64,000 bases of DNA from Actinomyces sp. zg-332. GTDB taxonomy: Bacteria > Actinomycetota > Actinomycetes > Actinomycetales > Actinomycetaceae. Below the pieces are notes generated by a model that had not been told where the DNA came from, did not search any database, and saw nothing but the letters and a program-made list of their open reading frames with translations. Shown here one piece after another: positions 1 through 11,387 of this stretch. The position numbers were made by a program, and so were the translations under genes. The stretch covers positions 1,178,001-1,242,000 of the forward strand of contig NZ_CP064951.1 in NCBI RefSeq assembly GCF_011751945.2, written 5' to 3'. How positions within the stretch are numbered: position 1 is the first letter of the stretch; every line of letters starts with the position of its first letter.

Positions 1-89
1 TCAAACATTATGCCTATGTAATCATACCGTAGCACTTTTGCATTATAAAAAAGGTTTCAAAAAAGTTTGATAATCGCTACTATAGTATT

Positions 90-1367
90 ATGAGGTTTAC
101 TATAAAAAGTCTGAATCAAAAAACAATAAAAAATAAAATCGTGAAAATACTTAAAATGACAACAGTTATTTTCATGTCTATACAAGCAACAACTATTTTC
201 TTTGTAATGTTTTACGACTTTTTACGTAAAAGGAAAATACGCTCTAAAAATTTTATTTTTCCATCTTTAACACCTCAAAGTATCAATATCAAAGACTCTC
301 AAATACGTACTTATACAGAAGGAAAATCCTTATATAAGGAAATGCTCGAAGATATTTCTAATGCCAAAGAAACAATAATGTTCGAAACCTATATTTGGAA
401 AGACGATATAGTTGGTAGAGAATTTAAAAGAGAACTTATAAAAGCTGCAAGAAGAGGCATAAAAGTATATGTAGTTTTTGATGGATTTGGTAACTTTATT
501 GTTCCTAGAATTTTTAAACGTTTCCCTAAAATACCCAATTTACACGTTTTAGAATTTCCATTTTTCAGACATGGCTTGTTGACTTTAAACCCTAGAAAAA
601 CAGGAAGAGATCACCGTAAAATTCTAGTAGTTGACAGTGAGATTGCTTATATTGGTGGATATAATATTGGTGCTTTATATCGAGATAAATGGCGTGATAC
701 TCACATAAGAATAAAAGGTTCAACAGTTTGGGAATTAGAAAATGCATTCATAAATTTCTGGAATACTTTTTCTAAAAAAAATTCGCATAAAATTCCTGAT
801 CTTGGAGCTAAAGAATGGGACTCCAATATTCGTGTAGCTGTAAATAATCCTAATCGCCTATTGTTTCCCGTAAGAGGACTATATATTGACGCTTTCGATA
901 GAGCCACTAAGAATATATGGATAACTCAAGCATATTTTGTTCCAGACAAAGAAATAACCGAAGGGCTTATAAAAGCTGCTCGAAGAGGAGTAGATGTAAA
1001 GATACTGATGCCTGAAAAGTCTAATCACATAGTTGCTGACTGGGTTGCTAGTTCTTATTTTGATACACTTTTAAACGCAGGTGTAGAGATTTGGCTATAT
1101 AAAAACACCATGATTCACGCGAAAACTTGTACAGTTGATGGAAGATGGTCAACTGTTGGAACAGCCAATATCGATAGACTCTCACTAATGGGCAATTTTG
1201 AAATAAATGTTCAAATTTGGTCTAAGCGTTTCGCTAACTGTATGCAAAATATATTCATAAAAGATCTTACTAACTGTAGAAGACTTACTTTAGAGGAAAG
1301 AAACAACGTTAGAATTATGGAACGTATTACTGAAAAAATTCTACGTCCACTAGGTTTTATAATATAA
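90..1367 (+). CDS. cls: Cardiolipin synthase, phospholipase D superfamily
   Basis: Membrane phospholipid synthase that joins phosphatidyl groups to form cardiolipin. One hydrophobic N-terminal segment (about residues 23-44) is followed by two PLD domains. Each has a complete HKD motif: H175-K177-D182 followed by GG and N192, and H343-K345-D350 followed by G357 and N360, so both halves of the active site look intact. The length of 425 residues is slightly short of the usual two-TM bacterial enzymes of about 480, and only one TM segment is clear. There is no obvious Shine-Dalgarno before the ATG; a TATAGT hexamer lies a few bases upstream, so the message may be leaderless. Met23 is an alternative start. 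The gene stands alone, convergent with ligA. Confidence 0.9.
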   Translation: MRFTIKSLNQKTIKNKIVKILKMTTVIFMSIQATTIFFVMFYDFLRKRKIRSKNFIFPSLTPQSINIKDSQIRTYTEGKSLYKEMLEDISNAKETIMFETYIWKDDIVGREFKRELIKAARRGIKVYVVFDGFGNFIVPRIFKRFPKIPNLHVLEFPFFRHGLLTLNPRKTGRDHRKILVVDSEIAYIGGYNIGALYRDKWRDTHIRIKGSTVWELENAFINFWNTFSKKNSHKIPDLGAKEWDSNIRVAVNNPNRLLFPVRGLYIDAFDRATKNIWITQAYFVPDKEITEGLIKAARRGVDVKILMPEKSNHIVADWVASSYFDTLLNAGVEIWLYKNTMIHAKTCTVDGRWSTVGTANIDRLSLMGNFEINVQIWSKRFANCMQNIFIKDLTNCRRLTLEERNNVRIMERITEKILRPLGFII

Positions 1368-1734
1368 AACGTTATTTGCTTTGTAATACTACTTTTTACC
1401 TGTCTATTTTGAACATAAGTATGTTACTAATTTTTATTTTTCATACAAATATCTCTAGTTGTATTTTCCTCAAGCTATATAAAATAAAGAAAACAAACTC
1501 ACTATTTTATAAAGACATAGTTCAGTTCAGGTAAAAAGCACCATTTACTTACTGTATGAACAAAATCCAATGTTTTATACTCGTTTTCTATATGTACACT
1601 ATATAATGAAATAATATAACTCATACATCATAAAAGAATGAAAATAAAGTAAGCTAAGATATATTCCCTATCCATACTGTCTAAAACACTACTAGTTATC
1701 AAAACACTACGAAATGAATTATTTCCTAAGCACT
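1368..1734. other. AT-rich convergent intergenic region
   Basis: This 367-base stretch separates the 3' ends of cls and ligA. It is AT-rich and I see no coding frame, RNA gene or convincing terminator hairpin in it. Confidence 0.5.
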
Positions 1735-4227
<2,493 letters not shown>

Positions 4228-4272
4228 TCATTTATACACATTTTTAAAAATACTAGTAACCAATTTATCCTA

Positions 4273-7200
4273 ATGTATTACCTTTTAAAAATGGAATGTG
4301 AAGCATATATACACGATTGTCTTACAAGTAGTTATATCATCTACTTGTTAAACGGTGAAAATAAAGGAATTTTAATACCTGTATACGAACTAAACTTAGC
4401 CAACTCTAAAAACGAAATAAATAAGATACTAAGCAAAAACGAGCACTTGAATGAAAAAATTTTTAATACTACGAATGTCCTTTTCATTATGGATATAAAA
4501 ACATCAAAATTATATGTTCTAGACTCGAATTTGAACACTTGCTCTTACCCGATATACAGAAAAATAAGCGTATATTTTACTTTCTTTAAAGTGGGAAATA
4601 ACTTTTATAGGCTATATAAAAAGAGGAAAAGCATACTTTCCATAAATACAACTAAGATGTTTAAAAAACACATTTTTATACAAAGAATTTTGAGTTTGAT
4701 TCCATTAGTATTTTCTTCAATACTAATTGCAATATTCTACTCAAATAGCTTTTACCGTTTACTCTTTACTATCCCTATGTTTATAAGCATATTGTTATCT
4801 ATCACTTATGGTACTTTTACACGTATAAATCCTATAGAGATATACTTAAGTTTTCTGTACAAGCTTTTGAATAAACGTACAGAATACATTCAGCAAGAGT
4901 CATATCACTTTAGGTATAAAGTTTCAAAAGTACTTGCTAAAAATAAAACATACATTTTTAGACCTAATGAACATGTGCTGTTTAAAGGCAAATATGCAAA
5001 AGAATACTTATACTATATATCTTTACAAGCAAAGAGTTTTTACAATCTAAATTATCGCTTAGATAATAATAAAGTAGTCTTTTATCACGGTATAAATGAA
5101 AAAGATAATAAAAATACTTTAAAAATGGTTGCTACCACTTCTATCCATGATAATTCGAACTTCTACCCTAGTAAAATTATTGATTGTAAATATCCCATAA
5201 AGCTCTATAATTCTAGTTGGGGTAAGTTTTTGTTCGAAAATGGTATAGAAACTCCTTTGAAAAGTGAGAATCTCCCTAAAATAGCAAAGATAGAAAACTA
5301 CTTAAAAACAGATGAAAAAACTATATTTACAAATTGGATAACACATAAAAAAGATTTTAAAATCCCTGCTTATATTTATGAAGATAATGTAAAAAACATA
5401 TTACTCAACAATACTTCTCCTCACTGTTTAATTAGTGGTAATACAGGTAGTGGCAAAAGTGAAAGTTTAGTAACAATTATTCTATCTATAGCAATAAATT
5501 ATTCACCCCAATATGTAAAATTACTCCTGATAGATTATAAAGGTGGACTAAGCTTTAACTGTGTAAAAACTCTCCCACATATAGATGGTATTTATACTGA
5601 TTTAGATCAAAGTATAACTTTACGAGCAATAAAATCTTTAAAATCTGAAATTCAAAAACGTGAAAAATTATTGTTGATAAAAAATGCAAAAGATATTGAT
5701 GAATATAACGCTAACAGTAATTTTGTTTTACCTAGGTTGCTTATAATAATTGATGAATTTTTATCGTTATCCAATGAAAAATATGAAGTAATAGATTCGC
5801 TTATAAATTTAGTTACAAAAGGTAGAGCTTTAGGAATACATCTGATACTGGCAACACAAAACTCAGCAAATACCATACCTAATACAATAAAAAGCAATAT
5901 TGACTTACAAATATATATGCAAAAGAACGAGTATGAAACAAATAGTTACTTAACTTCTTTTGAGGAAAAGATTCCCGGTAGAGCCTTAGTAAATAAAAAT
6001 ATAGTGCAATTCCTATGGGCTGGTAAAAGTGAAGAAAAATTCGTTCAAAACACTTTGCAAACACTGGTACAAATATACGAAAAATTCAAAGAAACTAACC
6101 CATATACTGGCTATTCACCAATTATCATAGACAGTTTACCTGAAAAGATTTATATAACCACTAACAATATTTTATATACGGATGCGAAAAAAATCATAAA
6201 AGGAGGAAATAAACTCTATACCCACACTATATGTGATTTTTCAAAGGAAATAACTCTAGGTGAAAAAGTAACCGTAGGTGAAGAAATAACTCTAGGTATG
6301 GCTGAAAGCCATGAATATAATAAGCAATATATTTATACAATAAGCAAAGGGTCACACAACTTTCAAATACCCAATTACTCAATCTTCGAGTATATTCAAA
6401 CAATAATTTTCAACCTAGCAAAAACAAATTTAACGCTAGTTATAACTAGTAACGATAAACTATATGAGAATAGGCTAAAAAGCTATAACACTAATATTGC
6501 TTATATTACATATAAAAACCCAAATCACATTTTATCAGTACTAAGTAAGTACTTATCTACAAATATAAAAATAAATTTGTTGGTAGAAGATTGGGAATAT
6601 TTTATTGAACAAACAACTCAAACTAATATCAAAGTACAACATGATATAACAACACAACTTTTCAATAAGGCAAAAACTTCTAAGATGTTGCTCATAATTT
6701 TTTCTCATAAGCCCATAAAAGATTGTCAATTTCATTACCATTTTGACGTAGATACTCACGACATATTTTTATGGAAAAACAATATCGCTAACGATAAAAA
6801 TAAGCATAAAAATACCCTAGGACGAATTTTTACTTACGACAATAGAAAAACAGTAGAAATACAACTACCTGTATTATCAGGAAGAATAGGAGAAATAGAG
6901 AATACGCTAAAAATTACTAATAAAAATACATATAAATACATATTTCCACTACCCAAACTTTTCATCTATAACTATGAAAACTACTGCATAGAAACTAAAG
7001 AAAGGTGTGATAAATCTTTAGAAGAAACATTTATTTTAGGCTTGGAAGAAGCAACTTTAAAAGAAGTAAAGTTGAAATACGAGAATAACTATATAGTTTT
7101 TACAGATAGTGACTACGAAAAATACCTATTCCTAAAAACACTTTTCAAATCCAACTCAAATGCAATAATTCCACAAAATATAAATAGCATTTTTGGTGTA

Positions 7201-7611
7201 AAAGAGTACTATTTTAAAGAGTCGCAAGAAACAGACATGAATTCAATAAATGAAGTTTTTTCTAATAAAATCTTTTTACTAAAAATCCGTACCCAAAGCT
7301 CCATAGTATTAAACGTCGATAACAGTTTTAGCATAGACTCTGTTTGTATGACAGCCGTTCTAAGTCATAAAATATCCATAATAGTTTTCGTGAATAAAAA
7401 TAATTACGTCTTTACTCAAAGCTTGCTGTATAAAACTATTGATATATACACTTACAAAATACTTTTCACACCTGAAAGAAAAAATCTAGATTTGCTTGGT
7501 ATTTCTAGGCAAACCGACAATATAATATTCGACGAAAACAGAAAAGGTATGGTGATACTAATGATGAATGAAAACGAGCATAAATGGATACAATTAGCAC
7601 AGCTTTACTAG
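4273..7611 (+). CDS. Orphan EccC/EssC-like FtsK/SpoIIIE membrane ATPase
   Basis: A large protein resembling the motor ATPase of type VII secretion (EccC in actinobacteria, EssC in Firmicutes). Two adjacent TM segments lie at about residues 138-156 and 161-180. The first FtsK/SpoIIIE domain is complete: Walker A at 389-396 with K395, a DYKGG-type stretch after it, and Walker B ending in D494-E495. The two following domains expected in EccC/EssC are recognisable only by length: their P-loops are degenerate, for instance FTDSDYEKY near the C-terminus. No WXG100 substrate, EccB/D/E, EsaA/B or mycosin lies next to it. The coding is strongly A/T-biased. It could be a T7SS component encoded away from its partners, or a DNA or protein translocase of another system. 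Family assignment is good; role is inference. Confidence 0.75.
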   Translation: MYYLLKMECEAYIHDCLTSSYIIYLLNGENKGILIPVYELNLANSKNEINKILSKNEHLNEKIFNTTNVLFIMDIKTSKLYVLDSNLNTCSYPIYRKISVYFTFFKVGNNFYRLYKKRKSILSINTTKMFKKHIFIQRILSLIPLVFSSILIAIFYSNSFYRLLFTIPMFISILLSITYGTFTRINPIEIYLSFLYKLLNKRTEYIQQESYHFRYKVSKVLAKNKTYIFRPNEHVLFKGKYAKEYLYYISLQAKSFYNLNYRLDNNKVVFYHGINEKDNKNTLKMVATTSIHDNSNFYPSKIIDCKYPIKLYNSSWGKFLFENGIETPLKSENLPKIAKIENYLKTDEKTIFTNWITHKKDFKIPAYIYEDNVKNILLNNTSPHCLISGNTGSGKSESLVTIILSIAINYSPQYVKLLLIDYKGGLSFNCVKTLPHIDGIYTDLDQSITLRAIKSLKSEIQKREKLLLIKNAKDIDEYNANSNFVLPRLLIIIDEFLSLSNEKYEVIDSLINLVTKGRALGIHLILATQNSANTIPNTIKSNIDLQIYMQKNEYETNSYLTSFEEKIPGRALVNKNIVQFLWAGKSEEKFVQNTLQTLVQIYEKFKETNPYTGYSPIIIDSLPEKIYITTNNILYTDAKKIIKGGNKLYTHTICDFSKEITLGEKVTVGEEITLGMAESHEYNKQYIYTISKGSHNFQIPNYSIFEYIQTIIFNLAKTNLTLVITSNDKLYENRLKSYNTNIAYITYKNPNHILSVLSKYLSTNIKINLLVEDWEYFIEQTTQTNIKVQHDITTQLFNKAKTSKMLLIIFSHKPIKDCQFHYHFDVDTHDIFLWKNNIANDKNKHKNTLGRIFTYDNRKTVEIQLPVLSGRIGEIENTLKITNKNTYKYIFPLPKLFIYNYENYCIETKERCDKSLEETFILGLEEATLKEVKLKYENNYIVFTDSDYEKYLFLKTLFKSNSNAIIPQNINSIFGVKEYYFKESQETDMNSINEVFSNKIFLLKIRTQSSIVLNVDNSFSIDSVCMTAVLSHKISIIVFVNKNNYVFTQSLLYKTIDIYTYKILFTPERKNLDLLGISRQTDNIIFDENRKGMVILMMNENEHKWIQLAQLY

Positions 7612-7699
7612 TGTATTTTATCTATTGACCCTCTACCCGTGCTAAGTACCTATACTCTTACGTATTTGCTCTAGTAAGTAATATATTTGTGGCAAAGTA
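7612..7699 (+). other. Leader into the tetranucleotide tract
   Basis: Short non-coding DNA after the EccC-like gene. GTAA/GTAT words at its end grade into the repeat tract that follows. No terminator is obvious. Confidence 0.35.
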
Positions 7700-8118
7700 A
7701 GCAAACGAACAAAATGCCTATGTATGTATGTTGGTAGGTTAGTCGGCTGGTTACTCGGTTGGTCGGACGGCTGGTTACTCGGTTGGTCGGTTGGCTGGTC
7801 GGTTGCTCAGTGGCTTGGGTGGTTAGCTAGTCAATTGGCTGGTCGGACGGCTGTTTGCTTGGTGGCTTGGGTGGTTAGCTAGTCAGTTAGTCGGCTCGTC
7901 GGTTGCTAGGTTGGTTACTCGATTGGACGACTGCTTACTCGGACGGCTGTTTGCTTGATGGCTTGGGTGGTTAGCTAGTCGATTGGCTGGACGGTTAGTT
8001 GGTTGGTCGGTTGGCTGGACGGTAGGTTGGCTGGTCGGTTGGCTGGACGGTTGGCTTAGGTGGTCAGCTAGTCGGTCACTTAGTCAGTTAGTTGGATGGA
8101 CGGTAGGTTGGCTGGACG
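7700..8118 (+). repeat. Degenerate 4-bp-periodic G-rich tract (GGTT/GGTC/GGCT/GGAC words)
   Basis: About 420 bases are built almost entirely from NNGG words in a 4-base period, such as GGTTGGTCGGTTGGCTGG. G is common and C scarce on the plus strand, and G+C is clearly higher than the surroundings. A longer 21-base unit beginning GGCTTGGG and ending CTAGTC recurs near-exactly at 7812, 7864, 7960 and 8053, so there is a second level of repetition. Because the period is not a multiple of three and all frames carry stops, I do not regard it as coding. Paired Gs could allow two-tier G-quadruplexes. No matching gene, IS or CRISPR architecture is present. Confidence 0.85.
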
Positions 8119-8250
8119 GCAAAGGTGAGTGAGTAGGTGAATAAAGGTAAGTAAATGAATGGATAAGTAGGTGAATAAGTGAATAAGTAAGTAAAACACA
8201 TCTTTGCTAAGTAAATATTGTATCGCTAGTAAGTAAACGAGTAGATACAC
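8119..8250 (+). repeat. Second 4-bp-periodic tract (GTAA/GTGA/ATAA words)
   Basis: The G-rich array passes directly into a purine-rich, A-richer array with the same 4-base rhythm (AGTAAGTAA, GTGAATAAGTGAATAAG). Isolated AAGTAAGTAAA pieces continue to about 8370. A 66-residue minus-strand open frame here is just the repeat read as peptide. Confidence 0.75.
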
Positions 8251-8401
8251 CTGTGGCATTTCTAACGAACAAATAGGCACACAAATATACTTCTAGTAAC
8301 TTATAGAAAACAAATAAATAAGCATATCGCTACAAGTCCACAGCAAACAAGTAAGTAAATACGTCTACGGCAAGTAAACAAGTTATGCTAAACAAAAACA
8401 C

Positions 8402-8426
8402 ACTATTAGGGCATTGTCCTAATAGT
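8402..8426 (-). terminator. Intrinsic terminator of the acyltransferase gene
   Basis: A perfect 9-bp inverted repeat (ACTATTAGG / CCTAATAGT) with a 7-base loop lies 30 bases after the acyltransferase stop. On the minus strand it is followed by a T-rich run (GTGTTTTTGTTT). Confidence 0.75.
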
Positions 8427-8455
8427 ACTTCAGCATAAACCTACTAAAGCAAACG

Positions 8456-10549
8456 CTACTTGGCTAAAATCTTAGCAACTTTCTCACTGAAGTCTGAGTA
8501 GAAAGACTCTAGATATACGCGGTTTAGATGGTTAGAATCATAGAAAACAGGTACTGTTCCAATGGATACTTTACATACCTTAGAATCACAGAAGTAATCA
8601 CTAAAATCTAGTAAGTGAATATTTTTGTCAGAAACTTTCTTAGATGCTGCAACTATAGGATCTGAGCCCAAAACCTCAGAACGTGAAACAGCACAAGCGT
8701 TCGGATTATCCTTAGAATATTCCAGACAAGTGATAGGATCGTGAATCTTAGCCACATTAGGTGTATCAGCTATATTTATAAGTGTCGCACCATTTTTCAC
8801 CCATGCATGCCAAAATACAGGCATTTTATCAACGTATTCTTCAAAAATACTATTATTACCTGTCGTAGAAATTACAGTATTGCGCGAGAAATTCGAATAG
8901 AAAATAATATCTGGTTTTTCTTTCAAAATATGTTCATGTATTTTCTTCGTATTTACGTTACACTCATCGTATTTTATAGCTTGCACATCAGCAACAGGAC
9001 AAGCTCCTTGTAAAAACCAATGCATATCCCACTTATATTTTCTAGCTTCTTTTATAATTGGGTGCATCCACTGTTGCATATGAGAATCACCAATCAAGAA
9101 CACTTTTTTAGTTTTTACAGATTTAGCTTTGGAGGAACTACTATCTGAATAATCACATTGCCCACTAACATTGGTGATAGTTTTATCTTTACTTTCACCA
9201 GGAACACAATCATCCGGTAACTTCCAATAAGCATTAGTATCCTCAGTCATGGCAACACTGTAGGCTGGAGCATCAACATTTTTACACTTAGGATTAGAAA
9301 TTGCTTTAGCTCCAAAACAAGAATCTTTCCCAAGAGCTTGTATTTCTTTATCATGCTTTTGTATTTGTAACTGTCCATCTTTAATAACGCCATAGCCCGA
9401 TAAAGCTATCACGCTCATAGCACAAAGCATTGATGTAAATGTAACCATAGAAGATTTATTTAAAAATACTGAACGAATTCCTTTATCTTCTATGAAAGTC
9501 TTAGATAAATATGAGAGTATGAACGTTATGCCTAAAATTACAAGCTTATTCTTATAATTTAGTGTTTGTTCAAAGGCATACGGAGCTAAAATAATCAAAG
9601 GCCAATGCCACAAATATAATGAATATGAGATATCACCAGTTAAACGTACAATAGATAAATTAGTTAGCTTATTTAAAATTGGAACTTCGCCAGCTATCCC
9701 TGCAGCAATAACTAAAGCAGTTCCAAGCACTGGTATTAAAGCTATGTATCCCGGAAATACACTATCTGGTTTGAACAAAACAGCACTTATTGCAATAGTA
9801 ACCCAACCGGCAAGTGCAACTATAGTGTTAAAATAACTAACTTTTTTAAAGCTCGACGCCACAACAGCAAGCAGAGCACCAACACTAAATTCCCAAAAAC
9901 GAACTGGTGTGAAAAAGTAAGACTGTGCCTGATAAGTAAAAGTGAAAAATACGCAATATATGAAAGAGATTATTCCAAAAATACTGATAAAGACAGGAAA
10001 CAACAGCTTATTTTTAAACTTTACAGCCAAAAAATAGAAAAACATTAGTAAAAGAGGCCAAAGCATATAGAATTGTTCTTCGACTGAAAGCGACCAATAA
10101 TGTTGAGCAATACTAGCACTTTGAGCACTTGCATGATAATCAACTGCTTTATAAGCTAAATACAAATTTTCAACATAAAAGGTAGAAGCTATAAGTTCTT
10201 TAATATTTTTAGCCCACTGGCTAAATGGCATAAGTAACCAAGCTGAAATCACAGATAAAGTAATCACGAAAAAAGCTACGGGAAGTAAGCGTCTAACACG
10301 TCTAGCATAGAACTGAATTAGCTTTACTTTGCCGTTATTTTTCTCTAGCTCTCGGTTTAAATGAGAAGTAATAAGAAAACCAGAGATTACGAAGAATACA
10401 TCAACCCCAACATATCCTCCACCAAGATGCATTGGCCATAAGTGGTTTAATATTACTAATCCCACTGCTAATGCACGCAAAGCTTGAATGTCGCCACGAA
10501 CTCGTCTACCTGAAGCATTTACCTTCACACTGTTGAATTTTTTAAACAT
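8456..10549 (-). CDS. Acyltransferase-3 / SGNH-hydrolase fusion, OafA/YrhL type
   Basis: Predicted inner-membrane enzyme that O-acylates surface glycans; the substrate is unknown (peptidoglycan, exopolysaccharide or glycolipid are possible). The N-terminal half (about residues 20-390) is a multi-TM acyltransferase-3 domain starting with RGDIQALRALAV and the GYVGVDVFFVISGFLIT signature. The extracytoplasmic C-terminal half is an SGNH domain: GDSH at 487-490 with nucleophile S489, and D671-x-x-H674 near the end. Both catalytic parts look complete and 697 residues is normal for the fused family. A weak SD (AAAGAG) precedes the ATG and a strong terminator follows. It appears to be a single-gene transcript. 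Confidence 0.9.
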   Translation of the reverse strand: MFKKFNSVKVNASGRRVRGDIQALRALAVGLVILNHLWPMHLGGGYVGVDVFFVISGFLITSHLNRELEKNNGKVKLIQFYARRVRRLLPVAFFVITLSVISAWLLMPFSQWAKNIKELIASTFYVENLYLAYKAVDYHASAQSASIAQHYWSLSVEEQFYMLWPLLLMFFYFLAVKFKNKLLFPVFISIFGIISFIYCVFFTFTYQAQSYFFTPVRFWEFSVGALLAVVASSFKKVSYFNTIVALAGWVTIAISAVLFKPDSVFPGYIALIPVLGTALVIAAGIAGEVPILNKLTNLSIVRLTGDISYSLYLWHWPLIILAPYAFEQTLNYKNKLVILGITFILSYLSKTFIEDKGIRSVFLNKSSMVTFTSMLCAMSVIALSGYGVIKDGQLQIQKHDKEIQALGKDSCFGAKAISNPKCKNVDAPAYSVAMTEDTNAYWKLPDDCVPGESKDKTITNVSGQCDYSDSSSSKAKSVKTKKVFLIGDSHMQQWMHPIIKEARKYKWDMHWFLQGACPVADVQAIKYDECNVNTKKIHEHILKEKPDIIFYSNFSRNTVISTTGNNSIFEEYVDKMPVFWHAWVKNGATLINIADTPNVAKIHDPITCLEYSKDNPNACAVSRSEVLGSDPIVAASKKVSDKNIHLLDFSDYFCDSKVCKVSIGTVPVFYDSNHLNRVYLESFYSDFSEKVAKILAK

Positions 10550-10691
10550 ACAATAACGCTCTTTAACTATGTGTATTATTCTATACAGTAATAACTACCA
10601 GCAATATCTGAACAGACTGAATTACACAAATCCAAAACACATAATACCAATATTGACGAAATAAGTAAAACACTGATTAGCATTCTAATAG

Positions 10692-10722
10692 TTGCCTAAG
10701 ATAAATAAAGTTAATGTATAAT
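10692..10722 (+). promoter_or_regulatory. Probable promoter of tRNA-Arg
   Basis: A TATAAT hexamer at 10717-10722 lies 15 bases before the tRNA. TTGCCT at 10692-10697 is a possible -35 with a long 19-base spacer. Confidence 0.55.
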
Positions 10723-10737
10723 GTTTATTGCATATTT

Positions 10738-10810
10738 GCCTTGTTAGCTCAGTGGATAGAGCGTTCGCCTCCGGAGCGAAAGGTCGCAGGTTCGAATCCT
10801 GTACAGGGCA
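10738..10810 (+). tRNA. tRNA-Arg(CCG)
   Basis: A full cloverleaf can be folded: acceptor GCCTTGT/ACAGGGC with one G-T pair, D arm GCTC/GAGC, anticodon stem TTCGC/GCGAA with loop CTCCGGA (anticodon CCG, reading CGG), and T arm with TTCGAAT. The discriminator is A at 10810 and CCA is not encoded. Confidence 0.95.
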
Positions 10811-11387
10811 CATATTCTATCTCAGTTTTCCCTATCTCTATTCATGGCTGGTATAAACATTTAGGTATATAATTATTTAGCCATATATAAAGTTGTACTT
10901 ACTCACTATTTACTGCTATCTACTGCTATCATTACTCAAATGCATGATTAAAAAGTTATAAACTTATGATAAAGAACTAATCCATGCGATTAAAACAAAA
11001 CTATATTCTAAAGGGTTTTCATTACGCTCTAAGACACTAAAAACTTTTGTCTTTTATTATTTTCCCCATACATTTTGCTTTATCGTCTTTTCTCTATTTT
11101 TAGCATCTACATTTTATCTTTTAGGCACTTCTTACTTTCTTTCCTTAGTTTTGCCCCTTTACCAATTTACCCATTCACACACTCCCTTTTCATGCCATTT
11201 TACTACCCTTTAGCTATACATCACTCCACTTTTATGTTATTTAAGCCCTTTTTAACTCCCTACCACTCCCATTTTAGTTCACTAGCCACTTTCTTCCATT
11301 CATATGTTCGCTACTCGACACTTTCCCGTTTTCTGCTCGCACACTTTTTCAACGAAACCCAACAAGCAAAACTTTGTACAATACGAT
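10811..11387. other. Non-coding interval, pyrimidine-rich on plus strand
   Basis: The 577 bases between tRNA-Arg and the dinG stop are AT-rich, and from about 11040 nearly free of G on the plus strand. An open frame of 114 codons here is an artefact of this T/C-rich composition (repeated F, L, S, H). A weak AAGAC/GTCTT hairpin followed by T's near 11028-11050 could end tRNA transcription. I see no gene. Confidence 0.5.

Noticed and set aside
7700-8118. Repeat tract as a CRISPR array
   Set aside because: There are no constant-length repeats with unique spacers, the words change continuously with period 4, and no cas genes are near.
8080-8280. 66-codon minus-strand open frame in the tetranucleotide tract
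   Set aside because: Its peptide (repeated LL, YL, HL) only mirrors the repeats; there is no SD and no family pattern.
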